Source: JBAYJT01 sp041664965
GTDB taxonomy: Bacteria > Pseudomonadota > Gammaproteobacteria > UBA9339
Direction of reading: 5' to 3'
DNA: 6,866 bases
NCBI GenBank assembly: GCA_041664965.1
Contig: JBAYJT010000058.1
Span: 1 to 6,866, forward strand
In this document: piece by piece, positions 1 through 5,537 of the stretch
Numbering within the stretch: the first letter of the stretch is position 1
Layout of the letters: every line of letters starts with the position of its first letter
Translations under genes and position numbers: made by a program
Notes under the pieces: model-generated
What the model was told of the DNA's origin: nothing
The model's input: the letters and a program-made list of their open reading frames with translations, nothing else
The model's database searches: none

Positions 1-27
1 CTCTTCTAACTCGCTGACTGCTTTCAT
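1..27 (-). CDS. N-terminal start of an unidentified gene, cut by the window edge
   Basis: Only nine codons are visible, reading MKAVSELEE from an ATG at 27-25. The case for a real gene is the upstream context on the minus strand: an AAGGAG ribosome binding site six bases before the ATG and, about 38 bases upstream, a near-consensus promoter (TTGAAA, 17 bases, TATAAC). The coding start lies inside a nested inverted repeat (7-83) that may affect its expression. The product cannot be named from nine residues. It lies downstream of the 753-residue membrane protein gene in the same direction, but its own promoter makes co-transcription unnecessary. Confidence 0.6.
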
Positions 28-83
28 AACGTACTCCTTTCTTTTTAGTAGATTAAAGTTTTACGTTATACTTCAGCGAGTTA
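7..83. other. Nested inverted repeat spanning promoter and start codon
   Basis: An 11-bp perfect inverted repeat pairs TAACTCGCTGA at 7-17 with its reverse complement at 73-83. Nested inside it is an 8-bp perfect repeat, ATAACGTA at 26-33 with TACGTTAT at 62-69. The outer right arm is in the promoter spacer, the inner right arm overlaps the -10 box, the inner left arm overlaps the ATG, and the outer left arm is codons 4-7 of the gene. The arrangement could be a pair of operator half-sites at DNA level, or an RNA hairpin enclosing the ribosome binding site if a transcript enters from further upstream. Confidence 0.6.
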
Positions 84-93
84 TCTTTTTCAA
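65..93 (-). promoter_or_regulatory. Sigma70-type promoter for the left-edge gene
   Basis: Read on the minus strand there is a -35 box TTGAAA (93-88), a 17-base spacer (87-71) and a -10 box TATAAC (70-65). Each hexamer matches the consensus at five of six positions and the spacing is optimal. The expected transcript start is near 57-58, giving a leader of about 30 bases that carries the AAGGAG site. One arm of the 11-bp inverted repeat (73-83) falls within the spacer, where a bound protein would block polymerase. Confidence 0.65.
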
Positions 94-99
94 TCTAAA

Positions 100-116
100 C
101 TTTGTCGTGTACAAAG
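100..116. other. Small inverted repeat containing the shared TGTACAAA motif
   Basis: CTTTGT at 100-105 pairs with ACAAAG at 111-116 around a five-base loop, just upstream of the -35 box of the left-edge gene. The right part, GTCGTGTACAAAG, recurs exactly at 5475-5487, where the left arm is not conserved. The role is unknown; it could be a regulator site or a piece of a dispersed repeat. Confidence 0.4.
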
Positions 117-134
117 GTTTTTTTGTAATTGTAT

Positions 135-250
135 GCGCCCTGAAAGGGCAAACTTAGAATAGCCCAGCCCAAGCGATCACGCGGAACGCGTGAGAGCGTC
201 GGGCTGGGTATAGGAATACGTTTAGATTTAGCCCTGAAGGGGCGAAATAA
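135..250. repeat. Composite palindromic repeat element, copy A (REP-like)
   Basis: Three hairpins lie in a row. Hairpin 1 at 137-149 has a five-base GCCCT stem and a GAA loop. The core at 160-210 has an outer stem CCCAGCCC (163-170) with GGGCTGGG (201-208), a two-base-pair step (173-174 with 196-197), two adjacent G.A mismatches (175-176 opposite 194-195), and a seven-base stem TCACGCG with CGCGTGA closed by a GAA triloop. Hairpin 3 at 231-243 again reads GCCCTGAAGGGGC. A related copy lies at 5397-5461 in the same orientation. The layout is that of a bacterial short palindromic repeat of the REP/BIME class. It follows the stop codon of the 753-residue gene and may also protect or end that transcript, although no T-run follows. 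Confidence 0.75.
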
Positions 251-261
251 AATTTTGTCAA

Positions 262-2523
262 TTAAACGGGTATTGACGTTGGTGTCGGAGATTTAGGGGT
301 ATTATTTGTCAATAAAGACCCAGTTTTTGGTTCGGCGTGGGGGGGTGCTTCATTATGAAATAGCGTTGGTTGTGAGTGATGCGGATGGGTGTATGTTGGT
401 GGTGGCGTAAGTGGAGTTTCTTGATGCTCCGTTGTCGTGTGTGTCAAATCTGCTGATGACTTGGGTGTTGCTACTGGTGTTGGACTAGGTGATTTAGCTG
501 GTTCGAGTTCCGCTTTTGTTGAATTTTCTTTAGCTAAATCTTGTGCCTCAATTTTTTTCAATTCTCGAATTTTTTCTTCCGCTTTGCATTTTTTTCTGTA
601 GTTAACATATTTGCAAACACCTACGACGCTGACAAGTACTAGCGTGGCTGCGGCTGCAGCTGCCAAGCCGAATATACCGCCAAAAAGGGCACCAGAGACT
701 AAAGTTGCTACACCAAACATTAGGCAAACACCCAAATCGCTGGTTAAAAAATTGCCAGCCTTAGATGAAAGTTGAGAAAACTTAGTGGGTGGTTCACTAG
801 TGTGTGTCAGTGTTGTAGTTGGCTTATTAGAAGGCACAGATAGAAGAGAAGAACTGGGACTTGGTGAAGGGGAGCTAAGTGCAGATTTAACTGCAGCTTC
901 TTGCTGATTGGTAGGTCTAATTTGGCTGGATAATTTTTCTTCGGCCTTCTGATTCTCAGCATGTCTTTGTTTATATATTTTATAGCCTATAGCAATGCCA
1001 ATTCCGACTGCTAGAACAGCGCATCCGACAATCGCTCCTATGCCGAATGTGCTTGCGCCAAGAGCTGCAATCACGCCAAATCCCATAGCTGCTATACTAG
1101 AGCTGGTAAGAATTGAGGCGAATAATCCAAGAGCTGTAGCTGCAAAAACACTGGCTCCTACGACAACCCCGGTTGTTACTCCTTGGGCTATGGCGCTCAC
1201 TTGTCCAGCGCGGTGCATTTCTTTGATAGCGCCTGTAGCAACATGAGACTGATCAATATATTCTTGGCTAGTTTGTAGTCCTAGCGATTGGGGTGGAAAT
1301 ACGTAGTTAACAGCATTAGCGGCGTTTGCTGCTTTTGTTTTAGCTTCTGGCGAGCTGCTATTTTGAATTAGTGCATTTAGTTCCGTTATAGTAGTTTTGA
1401 AGATTGTTTCTGTGTTTGGGATACTAAGGCGTAAGTTTTCGATTTCACTCAATGTATGTTCTTGGCCCTTCGCAGTTAGTTCGCCGCTTTCTAATTCTTT
1501 CTCTAATTTTATAAGTGCTTTTTGATTTTCGTACCACGTTTTTCTCAGTTCACGCAAACTTGCTATTTTTTTTGCTGCTTCTATTTGTTCAGGCTTATTG
1601 AGTGTACTAGCAGCTTCGTCCATGTCCATAATTGCGCGCAGAAGAAAATAGCTTTTGTGCCATATTTTGGATTTTTCTTTTTCTGCGGCTAATTTTTCAT
1701 CTTGCTTGTCTATAAAAAGTTGTAGGCCAAAAGCGCCAAGCATGGCTGTAGTGCCAATTGCTGCAAAAATTCCGAACGTTGCAACAGCGGAGAGGCCAAA
1801 GGTAAATGGTGCTGCAGCAAGGCCTGCTAAGGCGCCAAGGGTACCAAGTGCTAAAAGCACAAAGCTTAGTACGCGAGAATTTTGTTTGATTTTGTGGTGT
1901 GTTTCTTGTTCTTCTTTTTCTCTAGCTTCGTATCCTGCAAGTTCTTGAGTAAGATTCAATTCAATCTGTGCTGCGCGTTTGCTGGTTTGTCTCTGGTTTA
2001 CCCAATAAGTGATTCCAAAGTGGGCGGCACCGATGAAAGGTGCTGCTATGACAGCAGGAGGGAAGGCGGTGAGAAGAACTATGGCAACTCCAGCGGTGAA
2101 AGTGGCAGAGGAAATAAAAGAAGCACCCATTTTTCCTAACTGTGCGCTATTGGTAGCAATTCGAGCCTCGTCCTGTATTTCTCTTGCTTCGGCGAATAAA
2201 GCTAGAATTTCTGGCCACCAACTTTTTAATATCGGTACTTGTGGGGCTACTGGTGCTGTGATTCCTGTAATACTGGAGAAAGATAAGCTAAGAGCTTTTT
2301 CTGTTTTTTCGATAAAGTTTATTTGAATGCTTTTTACGCTAGAGTTTTGGGATGCTAGGTAGGCTAAGTAGAGTATAACTTCGGTTGGAACACTGTTTTT
2401 GTTAGCGTTTTCCTTCGTGTAAGTGGCGTACAAGATCGGTTGAGAGATATGTACGTTGCTTAATTTGAGCAAAGACTCTTGGGTTGCTAGCAAAGTTGGT
2501 TGATTTAGATCTAAGCTAAACAT
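262..2523 (-). CDS. Large multi-hydrophobic-domain membrane protein, unknown function
   Basis: I do not recognise a named family in this 753-residue protein. It has no cleavable signal peptide. A mixed N-terminal domain (1-130) is followed by four Gly/Ala-rich hydrophobic blocks at about 133-173, 217-271, 443-515 and 595-640, each able to span the membrane two or three times and each followed by a charged Lys/Arg/Glu segment. A long, mostly helical, charged region (272-440) with likely coiled coil separates blocks 2 and 3. Pro/Ser/Thr-rich linkers follow blocks 3 and 4 (551-581 and 677-753), both with an LTHT motif, suggesting duplication of the C-terminal half. Paired hydrophobic hairpins, coiled coil and a polar C-terminus resemble secreted membrane-targeted effectors or inclusion-membrane proteins of intracellular bacteria, but a bacterial envelope protein is equally possible. 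The ATG at 2523 has only a weak GAG site, 10 bases upstream. Confidence 0.85.
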   Translation of the reverse strand: MFSLDLNQPTLLATQESLLKLSNVHISQPILYATYTKENANKNSVPTEVILYLAYLASQNSSVKSIQINFIEKTEKALSLSFSSITGITAPVAPQVPILKSWWPEILALFAEAREIQDEARIATNSAQLGKMGASFISSATFTAGVAIVLLTAFPPAVIAAPFIGAAHFGITYWVNQRQTSKRAAQIELNLTQELAGYEAREKEEQETHHKIKQNSRVLSFVLLALGTLGALAGLAAAPFTFGLSAVATFGIFAAIGTTAMLGAFGLQLFIDKQDEKLAAEKEKSKIWHKSYFLLRAIMDMDEAASTLNKPEQIEAAKKIASLRELRKTWYENQKALIKLEKELESGELTAKGQEHTLSEIENLRLSIPNTETIFKTTITELNALIQNSSSPEAKTKAANAANAVNYVFPPQSLGLQTSQEYIDQSHVATGAIKEMHRAGQVSAIAQGVTTGVVVGASVFAATALGLFASILTSSSIAAMGFGVIAALGASTFGIGAIVGCAVLAVGIGIAIGYKIYKQRHAENQKAEEKLSSQIRPTNQQEAAVKSALSSPSPSPSSSLLSVPSNKPTTTLTHTSEPPTKFSQLSSKAGNFLTSDLGVCLMFGVATLVSGALFGGIFGLAAAAAATLVLVSVVGVCKYVNYRKKCKAEEKIRELKKIEAQDLAKENSTKAELEPAKSPSPTPVATPKSSADLTHTTTEHQETPLTPPPTYTHPHHSQPTLFHNEAPPHAEPKTGSLLTNNTPKSPTPTSIPV

Positions 2524-2548
2524 AATTTTTTATCTCGAAAAAAAACGT

Positions 2549-2578
2549 ATTATATCCCTATAGCAAGAGAAATGTTAT
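2549..2578 (-). promoter_or_regulatory. Likely promoter of the 753-residue membrane protein gene
   Basis: A perfect -10 hexamer TATAAT lies at 2554-2549 on the minus strand, with a partial -35 ATAACA (2578-2573, four of six consensus matches) at 18-base spacing. The predicted start near 2542 gives a leader of about 19 bases. The surrounding 100 bases are AT-rich and include a 10-bp perfect palindrome, CACTATAGTG, at 2590-2599 just upstream of the -35 box, which could be an operator. Confidence 0.45.
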
Positions 2579-2629
2579 ACCGTGTTTTTCACTATAGTGT
2601 TTTTTATAGGAGAGAGATGTTTGTGTTAG

Positions 2630-2675
2630 AAAACATGTCTACGCGAATTCCTTACAAATCAATTAGTTATATTTT
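2630..2675. repeat. 46-bp dispersed repeat, copy 1
   Basis: This stretch aligns without gaps to 5492-5537. The first 13 bases (AAAACATGTCTAC) are identical, the middle 16 match at nine positions, and the last 17 (TCAATTAGTT followed by RTATTTT) match at 16, giving 38 of 46. Both copies are intergenic and in the same orientation. This one lies between htpG and the 753-residue gene. It codes for nothing credible and its origin is unknown; it may be a remnant of a small mobile element or a conserved site. Confidence 0.7.
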
Positions 2676-2756
2676 GATATTGGGTTTTCATGGAAAGATA
2701 TTATACTCCCCAGAAGTTAAGATACTCTGAAGGGAAAAAATATTTTTGCTAAGTAG

Positions 2757-2795
2757 GGGCGGGTTTTATGCCCGCCCATTGAGGAGTTGATGGGC
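2757..2795 (-). terminator. GC-rich hairpin after htpG, with an overlapping alternative stem
   Basis: Fourteen bases after the htpG stop codon a transcript first meets GCCCAT (2795-2790), which can pair with ATGGGC (2779-2774). The second arm overlaps the start of a stronger perfect seven-base stem, GGGCGGG (2777-2771) with CCCGCCC (2763-2757) around a seven-base loop. The two stems cannot form together. The strong stem is the probable end of the htpG transcript, but the nearest T-rich stretch (TATTTTTT, about 2741-2734) begins some 15 bases beyond it, so this is not a textbook intrinsic terminator. Confidence 0.5.
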
Positions 2796-2808
2796 GTTAT
2801 GGGGGATT

Positions 2809-4698
2809 TTAGTGCGTTAACCACTTATTAAGCCTTTTTACAAAATCAATCGGATTTTGCAGCTGGCCGCCTTCGGCGAGGAGCGCTTCGGCAAAGAGGA
2901 TTTCGGTAAGATCGGCAAAGCGCGTTTCATCTGACTCGTCTTTAAGTTTTTGCACTAAGATATGATCAGGATTGATTTCAAAAATAGGCGGCATATCAGG
3001 CATTTCCTGCTGCGCGGCTTTGAGTATTTTTTGTAGGTGAATACTAGGTGAGGAGTCTTCAAAAACCAAACAAGCAGCAGCGTCAACGAGGCGGCTGGAT
3101 AAGCGCACTTCTTTGACTTTTTTGTCTAAGATTTTTTGCATTTTTTTGATGGTATCTTTGAAAGTTTTGCTCGATTCTTCTTTTTTATCTTTTTCCTCTT
3201 TATCTTGTAATTTATCAGTTTCGAGGGAGGCTTTATTGATGGACTGTAGTTTTTTGTCTTTATATTCAGAAAGATTACTACAAAGCCACTCGTCAATTCT
3301 GTCTGTTAAAAGCAAAACTTCAATGCCTTTTTTGCGGAAGATTTCTAAAAGCGGGCTGTTTTCGGCTGTAACGAAGTTTTCAGCGATAAGATAATAAATT
3401 TTATCTTGATCTTTAACCATGCGGCTTATGTAATCGTCTAAAGATACTCTTTGTTCGCTACTATTGGTGTAGGTTGAGGCAAAGCGAAGCAGCTTGGCGA
3501 TTTTTTCGCGATTTATAAAATCTTCGGCTGGGCCTTCTTTTAAAACCGCGCCAAAGGTTGTCCAAAGCTTAGCGTATTTTTCTTTATCTTCTTCGGCTAA
3601 TTTATCTAACATGTCTAGAACGCGCTTGGTTACGCCACTTTTAATGCTTTCAATCACTTTGTTGTTTTGCAGAATTTCGCGCGAAACGTTGAGAGGAAGA
3701 TCTTTGGAGTCGACAATACCTCGCACAAAGCGTAAATAACTTGGCAAAAGATTTTCCGCATCATCCATAATGAAGACGCGCTCGACATATAGCTTTAAGC
3801 CATAGCGATGCTCTCTTTGCCAAAGGTCAAAAGGCGCGCGAGCTGGAATGTAGAGAAGTGTTGTATATTCTAATTTGCCTTCCACGCGATTGTGGCTGTA
3901 GAGAAGCGGATCTTCAAAGTCATGGCTTACGTGCTTATAAAACTCTTTGTATTCTTCTTCTTTAATGTCTTGTTTGGGCAAGGTCCAAAGCGCTGTGGCG
4001 CGATTTACCATTTCCCATTCCACTTCACCGTCTTTTTTCTCTTTCTTTTTATCTTCGTCCAATGTTTTTGGCATCATTATGGGGAAGAGAATGTGGTCGG
4101 AATATTTAGTAATGATGCTGCGAAGGCGCCAATTATTTAAAAAATCAGAGTCATCTTTTTTAATATGCAAAGTTATTTCGGTACCGCGATTTTGCAGTTC
4201 GATATTGTCGATTGTATATTCGCCAGTTCCTTCTGATTCCCATACCACGCCTTGATTAGCAGGAAGACCTGCGCGACGGCTTTTAACTGTGACTTTATCG
4301 CTTACGACAAAACTTGAGTAAAACCCAACTCCGAATTGGCCGATGACGTGAGCATCTTTCGCTTGATCGCCAGTTAGAGACTTTAAAAACTCGCGCGTGC
4401 CAGATTTGGCGATGGTTCCAAGGTTGGCGATCACTTCTTCACGGCTCATGCCAATGCCGTTGTCGCGAATGGTTATAGTTTGGGCTTTTTCATCGAATGA
4501 AATATAAATTTTTAAATCTTTATCATTTTCATAAATATTAGCGTCGCTTAAGGCAGCAAAGCGCAGGCGATCCAAGGCGTCGGAAGCGTTGGAAATTAAC
4601 TCGCGCAAAAAGATTTCTTTGTTGCTGTAAAGCGAATGGGTGACTAAGTGTAATAATTGTTTAACTTCGGCTTGAAAATTTAAAGTTTCAGTTGACAC
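2809..4698 (-). CDS. htpG: HtpG, bacterial Hsp90 chaperone
   Basis: This is an ATP-driven cytosolic dimeric chaperone that remodels client proteins with the DnaK system. The 629 residues span the whole family and are close in length to the E. coli protein. The N-terminal GHKL ATPase domain (about 1-215) shows ELISNASDALDRLRF (33-47, catalytic Glu33 and Mg-binding Asn37), DNGIGM (79-84), GTIAKSGT (94-101) and GQFGVGFYS (120-128). The middle domain keeps SHNRVEGK (268-275), MDDAENLLPSYLRFVRG (311-327) and LNVSREIL (336-343), whose Arg340 is the ATP-contacting arginine. The C-terminal dimerisation domain (about 510-629) includes FEINPDH (573-579) and ends in LNKWLTH. Lys/Glu-rich linkers lie at 211-227 and 493-510. 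The start is GTG at 4698, supported by alignment of the N-terminus with the family and by AGAGG eight bases upstream. The gene follows the 174-residue membrane protein gene by 13 bases and probably shares its promoter. Confidence 0.98.
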   Translation of the reverse strand: MSTETLNFQAEVKQLLHLVTHSLYSNKEIFLRELISNASDALDRLRFAALSDANIYENDKDLKIYISFDEKAQTITIRDNGIGMSREEVIANLGTIAKSGTREFLKSLTGDQAKDAHVIGQFGVGFYSSFVVSDKVTVKSRRAGLPANQGVVWESEGTGEYTIDNIELQNRGTEITLHIKKDDSDFLNNWRLRSIITKYSDHILFPIMMPKTLDEDKKKEKKDGEVEWEMVNRATALWTLPKQDIKEEEYKEFYKHVSHDFEDPLLYSHNRVEGKLEYTTLLYIPARAPFDLWQREHRYGLKLYVERVFIMDDAENLLPSYLRFVRGIVDSKDLPLNVSREILQNNKVIESIKSGVTKRVLDMLDKLAEEDKEKYAKLWTTFGAVLKEGPAEDFINREKIAKLLRFASTYTNSSEQRVSLDDYISRMVKDQDKIYYLIAENFVTAENSPLLEIFRKKGIEVLLLTDRIDEWLCSNLSEYKDKKLQSINKASLETDKLQDKEEKDKKEESSKTFKDTIKKMQKILDKKVKEVRLSSRLVDAAACLVFEDSSPSIHLQKILKAAQQEMPDMPPIFEINPDHILVQKLKDESDETRFADLTEILFAEALLAEGGQLQNPIDFVKRLNKWLTH

Positions 4699-4706
4699 GA
4701 TCTTTA

Positions 4707-4711
4707 CCTCT
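4707..4711 (-). promoter_or_regulatory. Ribosome binding site fixing the htpG GTG start
   Basis: Read on the minus strand, the 13-base gap plus upstream stop is TAAAGAGGTAAAGATC followed by GTG. The AGAGG core at 4711-4707 sits eight bases before the GTG and directly after the stop codon of the upstream gene. A ribosome ending on the membrane protein gene would stop on top of this site, so translation of the two genes is probably coupled. Confidence 0.7.
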
Positions 4712-5236
4712 TTATTCTTGGATCATAGCAATATTGTTTCTACGGAAAAGTGCTTTGACTTTTTCTAAAAACCCAGCGCCTAAAACTAAGAAAGATGCGA
4801 TTAAGATGGCATCTCCAGCTACTAGCATCCAAAGGAAAAAGATGTGCTGGCCAGATTTTGGATAACCATAGAACATCGCGACTTCGCTAAGCGGATAGGG
4901 GAGTGCGCTTAAAATCAATAAAATAACGCCAAGACGATGGCGGAATTTGCTAACAATTTGTGGAGTTGTGGGAGCAGCCACTGCTTTGCGTTTGAAAATC
5001 TTGCGAAAAAAAGCTTTCATTCTATGAATAATGGTCTTACCAAGAAGCACAATGCTAATAAAGAAAGCGACTTCTCCCGAGACAATTGCTACAGTCATTG
5101 CAGTAACTGCTTCGCTCATTGAGACACCTACGAGAGGCAAAATCGCTGCGGCGACATAAGGAGCGAAAGAATAAATAAACAAAATCATGCCAAGATAATG
5201 TTTCCAGCCTTTTTTGGTTTTAGGTGTTTTTTTCAT
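4712..5236 (-). CDS. Small membrane protein made of two copies of one two-helix domain
   Basis: The 174 residues divide into two homologous halves, about 11-84 and 98-171, aligning at a constant offset of 87 residues without gaps. Shared positions include His13/100, Leu-Gly 15-16/102-103, Ser23/110, Pro-Tyr 26-27/113-114, Gly37/124, Gly54/141 followed by an acidic residue, Ser61/148, Leu-Gly 65-66/152-153, Lys-Ala 74-75/161-162 and Phe-Arg 77-78/164-165. Each half has two hydrophobic helices (about 15-36 and 45-66; 102-123 and 132-153), then a basic amphipathic tail. It is probably a four-helix inner-membrane protein with a Lys-rich cytoplasmic start. The pattern recalls short two-helix domains appended to some transporters, which I cannot verify. 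The ATG at 5236 has a strong AGGAG site six to seven bases upstream. It is the first gene of a probable operon with htpG. Confidence 0.9.
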   Translation of the reverse strand: MKKTPKTKKGWKHYLGMILFIYSFAPYVAAAILPLVGVSMSEAVTAMTVAIVSGEVAFFISIVLLGKTIIHRMKAFFRKIFKRKAVAAPTTPQIVSKFRHRLGVILLILSALPYPLSEVAMFYGYPKSGQHIFFLWMLVAGDAILIASFLVLGAGFLEKVKALFRRNNIAMIQE

Positions 5237-5275
5237 ATTTTTCTCCTAATTTTTTATCCTAAAAATGTTACGCAA

Positions 5276-5304
5276 ATACTAGCAATCCTAGATATTCAGA
5301 ACAA
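5276..5304 (-). promoter_or_regulatory. Probable promoter of the membrane protein-htpG operon
   Basis: On the minus strand, -35 TTGTTC (5304-5299) is separated by 17 bases from -10 TAGTAT (5281-5276), and the -10 is preceded by TGC, an extended -10 arrangement. The predicted start near 5269 leaves a leader of about 32 bases. I see no convincing heat-shock sigma32 promoter (CTTGAAA with CCCCAT-type -10) here, although htpG is sigma32-controlled in E. coli. Confidence 0.4.
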
Positions 5305-5327
5305 GTATTTTCTTTTTGTTATCTTTC

Positions 5328-5341
5328 ATTTTGTACAAAAT
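5328..5341. promoter_or_regulatory. 14-bp perfect palindrome upstream of the htpG operon promoter
   Basis: ATTTTGTACAAAAT is fully symmetric about 5334/5335. Its centre is about 65 bases upstream of the predicted transcript start, a position typical of activator sites. The inner TGTACAAA motif also occurs at 108-115 and 5479-5486, all intergenic. It is a candidate binding site for a dimeric regulator; which one is unknown. Confidence 0.4.
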
Positions 5342-5384
5342 CTTGGTTCAGGACAAATTTTGGTAACGTGTTCAAAAATATAAT

Positions 5385-5411
5385 AAAAAATCGACCTGCC
5401 ACAAAGTGGCA
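5385..5411 (-). terminator. Possible rpoS terminator, doubling as hairpin 1 of repeat copy B
   Basis: On the minus strand TGCCAC, loop TTT, GTGGCA (5411-5397) forms a perfect six-base stem, followed after six bases by TTTTTT (5390-5385) and further T-rich sequence. The distance from stem to T-run is longer than ideal. The same hairpin occupies the place of hairpin 1 in the palindromic repeat element, so terminator function may be secondary. Confidence 0.4.
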
Positions 5412-5461
5412 AAATATGGTAGCCCAGTCTAAGCCGAGCTTGCGAGGCGCAGGGCTGGGTA
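5397..5461. repeat. Composite palindromic repeat element, copy B (REP-like, shorter)
   Basis: The layout matches copy A at 135-250: a small hairpin with a three-base loop (5397-5411), a 10-base A-rich spacer, then a core (5420-5461) starting TAGCCCAG and ending GGGCTGGGTA. The outer stem is CCCAGTCT (5423-5430) with GGGCTGGG (5452-5459), including two T.G wobble pairs. The inner stem is GCC (5433-5435) with GGC (5446-5448), then adjacent G.A mismatches (5436-5437 opposite 5444-5445), one G-C pair and a CTTG loop. The third hairpin of copy A is absent. Different inner sequence with the same fold supports selection on structure. It lies in the rpoS to membrane-protein intergenic region. Confidence 0.7.
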
Positions 5462-5491
5462 AAATGGAAAATTCGTCGTGTACAAAGTCTA

Positions 5492-5537
5492 AAAACATGT
5501 CTACAAGTTTTCTTTTAAAATCAATTAGTTGTATTTT
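5492..5537. repeat. 46-bp dispersed repeat, copy 2
   Basis: This aligns without gaps to 2630-2675 at 38 of 46 positions, with conserved ends (AAAACATGTCTAC and TCAATTAGTT) and a diverged middle. Its last base overlaps the rpoS stop codon, so it forms the immediate 3' untranslated region of rpoS. Directly before it on the plus strand lies GTCGTGTACAAAG (5475-5487), which is also found next to repeat copy A. Confidence 0.7.

Noticed and set aside
135..250. Reading the repeated GCCCTGAA hairpins as a CRISPR array
   Set aside because: There are only two short repeats with a structured centre between them, no regular spacers and no cas genes.
995..1246. Plus-strand open frames opposite the 753-residue gene (also near 1655-2326)
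   Set aside because: Their Ala/Pro/Thr-rich composition is the antisense image of the Gly/Ala-rich hydrophobic segments; none has a credible start or family.
2700..2705. TATAAT on the minus strand between htpG and the 753-residue gene
   Set aside because: No -35 element stands at 16-18 bases, and a second TATAAT closer to the gene has better spacing.
3892..4255. Overlapping plus-strand open frames opposite htpG
   Set aside because: They are antisense to the strongly conserved Hsp90 reading frame, and the Phe/Ser-rich composition mirrors its Lys/Glu-rich linker.
5319..5498. A 59-codon minus-strand open frame starting MFLDFVHDEF, between rpoS and the membrane protein gene
   Set aside because: It lacks a ribosome binding site, starts inside the 46-bp repeat and runs through the palindromic element and the 14-bp palindrome. 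Its sequence is explained by those repeats.
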